Origin: Kiritimatiellia bacterium | GTDB taxonomy: Bacteria; Verrucomicrobiota; Kiritimatiellia; RFP12; UBA1067 | DNA: 12,972 nt | Assembly: GCA_017965685.1 (NCBI GenBank) | Contig: JAGCPM010000141.1 | Location: forward strand, 1-12,972 | Direction: 5' to 3' | Part shown: positions 8,464 through 12,972 of the stretch, one piece after another | Layout of the letters: every line of letters starts with the position of its first letter | Numbering within the stretch: the first letter of the stretch is position 1 | Notes under the pieces: model-generated | The model's input: only the letters and a program-made list of their open reading frames with translations | Told to the model about the DNA's origin: nothing | The model's database searches: none | Made by a program: the position numbers and the translations under genes

Positions 8464-8968
8464 TAGGGCAGGGGAAAAAACCGGCAATTGCCCGTGCGAC
8501 TTTTTCCGGCACAAGATCGTCTATCGGTTCGCCTGCGGCGAGCCGCCGCCTGACTTCGCTGGAGGATTCGCGCGTCCTTTTATAGCCGACGAACTCGCAA
8601 AGTTTCAGGAGCTCCTCGTGGTCCTTCCACTTGTCGATGTTCTTCAGCGCGTCGTCGCCGGTTATGAACCAGAACTTCGCGCCGGGGTTCTCCGCCGCGA
8701 GGGCGCGCATCGTATCGATAGTGTATGAAACTCCTTCCTTGCGGAGTTCACGGTCGTCCACGACAACCTGCGGCAAGCCGGCGAAGGCGAGCTTTACGAG
8801 TTCAAGGCGCTGCTCTGCGGCGAAGAGCGTCTCCTTTTTGAACGGCGAGAGGGAAGTCGGAATCACTATAACCTTGTCGAGGCCGACACCCTCCATTGCC
8901 ATCCTGACCGCACCCACGTGGCCGGAGTGGACCGGATCGAAACTTCCTCCGTATACGCCTATCTTCAC
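8441..8968 (-). CDS. nadD: Nicotinate-nucleotide adenylyltransferase NadD, compact form (175 aa)
   Basis: NadD joins nicotinate mononucleotide and ATP to deamido-NAD, releasing PPi, in NAD synthesis. The nucleotidyltransferase signature GGSFDPVHSGH (7-17) is intact, followed by the substrate segment VIPTSLSPFKKE (35-46) and FITGDDALKNIDKWKDHEEL (101-120). The second signature is SSSEVRRRL (135-143), corresponding to ISSTxIR, followed by LVPEKVARAI. The protein is short: most NadD proteins have about 190-215 residues with some 25-30 residues between the 'vxRP' strand and ISSTxIR, whereas here that linker is only about KRTRE. I see no frameshift. The start is a GTG at 8968 that overlaps the proC stop in GTGA. 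The 3' end carries the secDF promoter. Confidence 0.92.
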   Translation of the reverse strand: MKIGVYGGSFDPVHSGHVGAVRMAMEGVGLDKVIVIPTSLSPFKKETLFAAEQRLELVKLAFAGLPQVVVDDRELRKEGVSYTIDTMRALAAENPGAKFWFITGDDALKNIDKWKDHEELLKLCEFVGYKRTRESSSEVRRRLAAGEPIDDLVPEKVARAIAGFFPCPIAANAEI

Positions 8969-9750
8969 GCGAGAGCCTTGCTTCTGGCCGCCGCCGCAGA
9001 GAGGGTCCTGGCGACGATATCCTCGAACGCGCCGCCCTTCGCGAGTTCTTCCATCCCTGCAGCGGTGGTCCCGCCCTTCGTGGCGACCCCAGCAATGAAC
9101 TCCGCGAGATCGATGCCGCTTTCGTTCAGGAACTTCGCGGTTCCATACATCGTCTGCGCGGCGAGAAGTTTCGCGACATCCTTCTTGAGGCCGAGTTTCG
9201 CCCCGGCCCGTTCCATCGCCTGCTGCATGTACGCGAAATACGCGGGGCCCGATCCGCTCAGCGCCGTGACCGCGTCAAAATCGCGTTCCTTCAGGATGAC
9301 GGTCTTCCCGGCGCCGGAAAGAATCGCCGCGACGGCATCGACAGCCTTGGAATCGGCGCCTTTCGCGGGGCATATCGCGCACATCCCGGCCTTGGCCCTC
9401 AGCGCAAGGTTGGGCATAACCCTAACTAGGCCGCACTTCCTGCCGAAAGCCTTGCGGAGTTTTGCGAGGGTCTTGCCGGCGACGATCGAGACAAGAGTCT
9501 TTTCCGCAGTAAGCGAATCTCTTGTCGCGGCTGCGACCGAGTCGACATCCTGCGGCCTTACAGCGAGAAAGACGATATCCGACTTCTTCACGGCCTCGTT
9601 CGCGTCGGCCGTGGTTCTCACGCCATGCTTGCGGCCCATTTCCTCGCGGCGCGCGTCGAGCTTTTCCGCCATGATGACATTCTTTTTCGACGGCATCGCG
9701 GAAAGAATCCCTTCCGCCATCTTGCCGGCACCGATGAATCCGATCTTCAT
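8965..9750 (-). CDS. proC: Pyrroline-5-carboxylate reductase, 261 aa
   Basis: ProC makes L-proline from pyrroline-5-carboxylate with NAD(P)H, the last step of proline synthesis. The Rossmann start GFIGAGKMAEGIL (4-16) binds the cofactor. FLAVRPQDV (61-69), VRVMPNLALRAKAG (109-122), ALSGSGPAYFAY (163-174) and ATKGGTTAAGMEEL (223-236) match the catalytic and dimerisation motifs; family members more often have MPN(T/L)P and SPGGTT, so small substitutions are present at both sites. Length is typical. The ATG at 9750 follows the pyrophosphatase stop by 17 nt, with GGGA about 10 nt and GGAAG closer to the start. The 3' end overlaps the GTG of nadD. Confidence 0.95.
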   Translation of the reverse strand: MKIGFIGAGKMAEGILSAMPSKKNVIMAEKLDARREEMGRKHGVRTTADANEAVKKSDIVFLAVRPQDVDSVAAATRDSLTAEKTLVSIVAGKTLAKLRKAFGRKCGLVRVMPNLALRAKAGMCAICPAKGADSKAVDAVAAILSGAGKTVILKERDFDAVTALSGSGPAYFAYMQQAMERAGAKLGLKKDVAKLLAAQTMYGTAKFLNESGIDLAEFIAGVATKGGTTAAGMEELAKGGAFEDIVARTLSAAAARSKALA

Positions 9751-9767
9751 TCTTCCGTTTTCCCTTT

Positions 9768-11051
9768 TTATGCCAATGCCGCCAGTACTTCAGGTAGCAA
9801 CTGTTTCTTTCTGGAAAGGACGCCCGGCATGAGAAGAGTGCCCTCGGCACTCTTTCTGTACGGCAGCGCGCGCCGGACGGCCTCCGCCCCGCAATAGAGA
9901 AGTTCCGAGGAACCGCGCACCGGATCGGTGACCATCAGCGCGCAGAAGTCGAGCCCCTTCTGGCGCATCGCCGTTTCCATGGCCGCGGATAGTTCCGGCA
10001 TATGCTGGTGGAATAGCGCCATGTTCGTCTCCTCGATCTGCGCCAGAACAAACCTCATGCCGCCTTCGTGGTAGGTTTTCGCATCGCTCGCTATCGCCTG
10101 TTCGGCGGTCATCGACTGGAGGGGCGATTCGACGGAGGACATACCCGCCATTATCGATTCGGCCGTCTCGCCGCATATCTTCTCCAGCCACGTACACATC
10201 GCGCGGTCGTCGTCCGTCGTGGTCGGCGACTGGAAAAGAAGCGTATCGGCGACAATGCCTGCTATGAGGATGCCCGCAGTTTCCCGCGTAGGCCGCTCGC
10301 CCGTTGCGCGGAACATCTTCGCCACAAGCGTGCAGGTGGAGCCTACGACGTCGGCGGTATAGCGGATCGGCTCCTTTGTGGCGGCGAAGGAGATGCGGTG
10401 GTGGTCCACCACTTCTATCACGGGCACTTCGTCGAGACCCGGAATCCCCTGGTCGGTTTCGTTGTGGTCCACGAGTATCATCCTGAACGGCGGCTCCTCG
10501 GCGAATGCGCGCTTGAGGAGGGTTCCCATCAGCACGCCATTCTCGTCCACGACGGGGAAGTGGTTGTGGGAGTTTCTCAGCGTGGCTAGGCGAATGTCGT
10601 GGACAGGGTCGCTTTCGAGGAGCGTCTGCGCGCAGTGGTGGAGCGGCGCGCGGCCGACGGGAATCGTCAAGTCTCCGCGCGAGAGGAAAAGATTGAGAAG
10701 CCTGGCGGGCGAGAGCATTCCGATAAACTTTCCTTCGCTGTCGCGCACGGGCAGGCTCGATTCGCCTATCGACTCCAGCTTGCGAAGCGCGTCGACGAGA
10801 GAACTCGACGAATCGATCATCGGCAGGTTCTTGTCGATAAGATGACGTACGCGGACGTAGACGTCCCGCTTCGCCCGCACCGGAGCGACGCCGAAATGCT
10901 CGAACACCCACCTCGCCTTGTCGGGGAGGCGCCCCGCGCAGATGGCCTCCACATCGGCCATGCCCGTCCTGCGCCGCAAATCGGCGAGGGCGTACGCGCT
11001 CGTCACGGAATCGACGTCCGGATTGCGGTGGCCGCAGATGTATGTTTTCAC
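9768..11051 (-). CDS. Family II (Mn-dependent, DHH) inorganic pyrophosphatase with paired CBS domains, 427 aa
   Basis: This enzyme hydrolyses pyrophosphate to phosphate in the cytosol. The DHH catalytic residues are H8, D12 and D14 (GHRNPDVDS), D195 and H196 (LVDHNE), and D216, H217 and H218 (VVDHHR). The C-terminal DHHA2 substrate motif SRKKQ is at 413-417. A regulatory insert at about 70-185 holds two CBS repeats (SLPVRDSEGKFIGML near 99-113 and FPVVDENGVLMGTL near 165-178). In CBS-pyrophosphatases this pair binds adenine nucleotides and controls activity. The DRTGG domain found in longer members is missing. The GTG start at 11051 overlaps the plsY stop in GTGA, with AAGGA upstream. The frame remains open to 11531, but that part is an Arg-rich shadow of plsY. 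Confidence 0.94.
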   Translation of the reverse strand: MKTYICGHRNPDVDSVTSAYALADLRRRTGMADVEAICAGRLPDKARWVFEHFGVAPVRAKRDVYVRVRHLIDKNLPMIDSSSSLVDALRKLESIGESSLPVRDSEGKFIGMLSPARLLNLFLSRGDLTIPVGRAPLHHCAQTLLESDPVHDIRLATLRNSHNHFPVVDENGVLMGTLLKRAFAEEPPFRMILVDHNETDQGIPGLDEVPVIEVVDHHRISFAATKEPIRYTADVVGSTCTLVAKMFRATGERPTRETAGILIAGIVADTLLFQSPTTTDDDRAMCTWLEKICGETAESIMAGMSSVESPLQSMTAEQAIASDAKTYHEGGMRFVLAQIEETNMALFHQHMPELSAAMETAMRQKGLDFCALMVTDPVRGSSELLYCGAEAVRRALPYRKSAEGTLLMPGVLSRKKQLLPEVLAALA

Positions 11052-11692
11052 TTCTTTTTTTCCTTCGTCTGGCGGCCGAAAATGTATATCCTGTTCTCCT
11101 CGCCGCGAATAAGCCGCCCTATGTTCGAACGGTGCTTCCATATGACGAACAACGCCATCGCGGCGACTAGTATCGCCTGCGGAAGGTCGTCCGTCCCGGC
11201 GCAACCGAGCCATTTGAACCAAACTCCGGCAGCGAGGAAAGCGGCCGCCATGCACGATCCGAGCGAGATGTAGTGCGACGCCGCGAAGAACGCGACGAAC
11301 ACGAGGAACGCCACGCCCACGAGCGCCGGGACGAGCGCGACTAGCATTCCGAACGCGGTCGCAACGCCTTTGCCGCCCTTGAACTTCATGTACAGCGTGA
11401 GCATGTGGCCGACAACACACATTACGCCCACGACGAGAGGGAGGCTGGCCGCGCCGCCGCCGAAACGACTGGCCGCCAACGTAGGCAGGAAGCCTTTCAG
11501 GAAATCGCATGCGAAAGCGAGAAGACCCCATTTCTTGCCGACCGTCCTGAACACGTTTGTCGCTCCGATATTCCTCGAGCCCACAGTGCGGACATCAATG
11601 CCACGCATCTTCCCTATCAGGAATCCGAAAGGTATCGCGCCTGTCAGGTACGCAGCGATCGCCCATGCGCAATATGTCACAGCCTCATTCAT
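11048..11692 (-). CDS. plsY: Glycerol-3-phosphate acyltransferase PlsY, 214 aa
   Basis: PlsY is an integral membrane enzyme that transfers the acyl group from acyl-phosphate (the PlsX product) to glycerol-3-phosphate. All three active-site motifs are present: GSRNIGATN (38-46), FKGGKGVAT (104-112) and HRSNIGRLIRGEE (187-199). Hydrophobic segments at about 5-28, 53-73, 84-102, 113-138, 142-163 and 170-186 fit the usual multi-pass topology. The C-terminus has a short Lys-rich tail (TKEKKK). The ATG at 11692 has a strong AAGGAGG ribosome-binding site within the end of the HNH gene. The pyrophosphatase overlaps its stop. plsX is about 10 kb away in another operon. Confidence 0.97.
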   Translation of the reverse strand: MNEAVTYCAWAIAAYLTGAIPFGFLIGKMRGIDVRTVGSRNIGATNVFRTVGKKWGLLAFACDFLKGFLPTLAASRFGGGAASLPLVVGVMCVVGHMLTLYMKFKGGKGVATAFGMLVALVPALVGVAFLVFVAFFAASHYISLGSCMAAAFLAAGVWFKWLGCAGTDDLPQAILVAAMALFVIWKHRSNIGRLIRGEENRIYIFGRQTKEKKK

Positions 11693-11693
11693 C

Positions 11694-11993
11694 TCAACCT
11701 CCTTCTCCGAAGAGTTTTTCGAGTATCATTTCAGCCGGTGTTTTGGCCTTCTTCGCATTGTTGCAATCCTTGCAGCACGGCACGCAATTCGACTTCACGC
11801 TCGTGCCGCCCCGCGCTACGGGGATGACGTGGTCCATCGTAAGGTTCTCGCGCCCTACAATCTTCCCGCAGTAGTGGCAGCGGCCTTTCGCGATTTCGTT
11901 CTTCCACCACTGGCTCGCCCTGAGTTCGCGCGCCCTTTCGCGCTCGCGCTTCACGTGCGCCGGATCGGCCGTCATCTCAATCCACTCCGCCAT
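11694..11993 (-). CDS. Small HNH-domain protein, 99 aa
   Basis: This is a stand-alone HNH (ββα-metal) domain protein, a fold typical of nucleases. The N-terminus (residues 1-33) is a charged helix rich in Arg and Glu (AHVKRERERARELR near 12-25). It is followed by a zinc-type CHYCGK (39-44), the catalytic-type MDHVIPVARGGTS (53-65), and VPCCKDCNNAKK (71-82) with the second CxxC. The H/N core looks intact, but no DNA-binding partner domain is present and its target is unknown. The start is the ATG at 11993, sharing one base with the glycosyltransferase stop; a GTG at 11996 giving a GTGA overlap is equally possible. AAAGGA lies upstream. It overlaps nothing mobile and its last codons hold the plsY ribosome-binding site. 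Confidence 0.85.
   Translation of the reverse strand: MAEWIEMTADPAHVKRERERARELRASQWWKNEIAKGRCHYCGKIVGRENLTMDHVIPVARGGTSVKSNCVPCCKDCNNAKKAKTPAEMILEKLFGEGG
11698..11704 (-). promoter_or_regulatory. Strong ribosome-binding site of plsY inside the HNH gene
   Basis: AAGGAGG on the minus strand (11704-11698) is a full Shine-Dalgarno match, spaced 5 nt from the plsY ATG at 11692. It also encodes the last Gly-Gly codons of the HNH protein. The two genes therefore share sequence and are likely translationally coupled. Confidence 0.8.
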
Positions 11994-12972
11994 CACGCAT
12001 GGTCCTTTCCGATGAACTCGCAAGGCGCCTTCTTCGCCAGGAGGCCCTGCACGAACCTTACGCCGTACGTCACGTGGCTCGCCACTACTCCAGCGGCCGT
12101 CAGGAGCCATGTTGCGGGGTTGAGGGAAACCGTTGTAAGAAGGACAAGCATGAGATATGCGAGCATCGGCACGGCGATCAGACCGAGCCGCAAACAGAAC
12201 AGCCAGGCCGGAAGTACATTTGGCCACGGTGCCAGTATAAGTGCCGCCCAAACGGCGAGATATGCGACGAATAGCGAAGGGATGAAGTAGCTGAAGTGCA
12301 GCGAATTCGACGGATATCGCTTGACGAAATACCCTCTGTGGAAGCCATACCGGCCGAGCTGTCTCAGGTGCGGGGCGAAGAGCGCACGGCGGTGGTGGTT
12401 AACAACTATCCAGGGATCGTACGTTATCCTGTACCCCGAGTCGATCATGTCCTTGCAAAGGAGAGTATCCTCGCCCGGCCAGAAATCCGTCCTGTAACCG
12501 CCTACCCTCTCCAGCAGAGACTTGCGAACGAAAAGATTGCAGCTGGGAAAGTCGTCCACGTCTCGCCTCACGCCGCCAGCCCTGTATCTGTAGCGGTAGT
12601 TTCCGCTCACGAGCGGATTGCCGTAGACTCTGCCGCCCAGCCGCGACATGTAAGGATCGGAAGGCGGCGTTACACCCGGCCCGCCGACAGCGCCGATCTT
12701 TTCCTCGCCGAAATACTTCATCGCGTTTGCGAGCCACTCCGGCTCGGGGTAGGCATCGTCGTCTATGAACGCCACAATATCGCCCTTCGCCGCCTTTATG
12801 CCGAGGTTGCGCTTCTCGGCCGGACGTACCTTTCCGGTCGGGATGATGCGGACGTTTGCCGGGAGGGCCCGGACGGGAACATCCGGACCTTCCGCGTCGG
12901 GAAGGACTAGCATCTCCCAATTCCCGTACGTCTGCTGCGCCATGCCCTTGACGCACTCGTCCAGCATCCAGC
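11993..12972 (-). CDS. Family 2 glycosyltransferase with C-terminal membrane segments (N-terminus cut by window edge)
   Basis: This is a GT-A fold glycosyltransferase; the sugar donor and acceptor cannot be deduced. Counting from the Met codon at 12967, QQTYGNWEMLVLPD (11-24) is the typical GT2 N-terminal strand. AEKRNLGIKAAKGD (50-63) is followed by IDDDAYP (68-74), whose DDD is the metal/nucleotide-sugar DxD motif. PSCNLFVRK (141-149) and WPGEDTLL (163-170) supply the acceptor-site ED. Three or so membrane segments follow (about 227-247, 253-280, 285-305), so it is probably anchored at the inner membrane and acts on a lipid-linked or envelope glycan. The Met at 12967 is probably internal: the frame stays open to the edge, and the usual first strand is missing. 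Its stop overlaps the HNH gene start. Confidence 0.88.
   Translation of the reverse strand, partial: WMLDECVKGMAQQTYGNWEMLVLPDAEGPDVPVRALPANVRIIPTGKVRPAEKRNLGIKAAKGDIVAFIDDDAYPEPEWLANAMKYFGEEKIGAVGGPGVTPPSDPYMSRLGGRVYGNPLVSGNYRYRYRAGGVRRDVDDFPSCNLFVRKSLLERVGGYRTDFWPGEDTLLCKDMIDSGYRITYDPWIVVNHHRRALFAPHLRQLGRYGFHRGYFVKRYPSNSLHFSYFIPSLFVAYLAVWAALILAPWPNVLPAWLFCLRLGLIAVPMLAYLMLVLLTTVSLNPATWLLTAAGVVASHVTYGVRFVQGLLAKKAPCEFIGKDHA

Noticed and set aside
8404..8514. 37-codon N-terminal extension of SecDF
   Set aside because: It reads through the promoter and the ribosome-binding site; the SecD N-terminal membrane helix follows directly after the ATG at 8403.
11052..11531. 160-codon N-terminal extension of the pyrophosphatase
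   Set aside because: It is an Arg-rich out-of-frame reading of plsY. The GTG at 11051 gives the normal family N-terminus and a GTGA overlap.
11694..11993. HNH gene as a homing endonuclease or mobile insertion
   Set aside because: There are no flanking repeats, no intron or intein features, and both ends are shared with neighbouring housekeeping genes.
11997..12251. N-terminal extension of the HNH protein
   Set aside because: It overlaps the membrane-spanning end of the glycosyltransferase in another frame and shows no domain. A start at 11993 or 11996 has a proper ribosome-binding site.

Overview
The window reads as ordinary chromosomal housekeeping DNA from a GC-rich bacterium. Nearly every gene lies on the minus strand, and I see no phage, insertion sequence, CRISPR array or integron. 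A fused SecDF, a two-subunit class I fumarase, a CBS-containing Mn-type pyrophosphatase, a ProRS without its editing domain and a lipoprotein-like signal together suggest a Gram-negative, possibly anaerobic member of the PVC superphylum (Kiritimatiellota/Verrucomicrobiota-like). That placement is my impression from family recognition and no search was run.

Layout, in the direction of minus-strand transcription (right to left). A long run of tightly packed genes starts beyond the right edge with a family 2 glycosyltransferase. It continues with a small HNH protein, plsY, a CBS-domain family II pyrophosphatase, proC and nadD. A sigma-70-like promoter at the very end of nadD then leads into secDF, a Nif3-like gene, fumarase alpha, fumarase beta, proS and possibly a small ORF. 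Many junctions are GTGA or ATGA stop/start overlaps, so translation is probably coupled along the run although the genes serve unrelated pathways: phospholipid synthesis, NAD and proline synthesis, protein export, TCA cycle and tRNA charging.

Next comes a monocistronic minus-strand gene for a putative 138-residue lipoprotein with its own good promoter. Convergent with it is a plus-strand tRNA-Pro(CGG) gene. The tRNA promoter and the promoter of the leftmost minus-strand operon (yceD-rpmF-plsX, the classic order) form a nearly perfectly symmetric back-to-back pair around two tandem T6 tracts. plsX is cut by the left edge.

Functionally, PlsX (left edge) and PlsY (right part) are the two partners of the acyl-phosphate route to lysophosphatidic acid. 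The pyrophosphatase could remove PPi released by NadD and ProRS. tRNA-Pro, ProRS and ProC all concern proline, but they sit in different transcription units. I do not see an undescribed multi-gene system. The points most worth a second look are the symmetric divergent promoter with a nearly leaderless yceD mRNA, the reduced ProRS, the unusually compact NadD, the HNH gene embedded in the lipid operon, and two small genes I could not assign.
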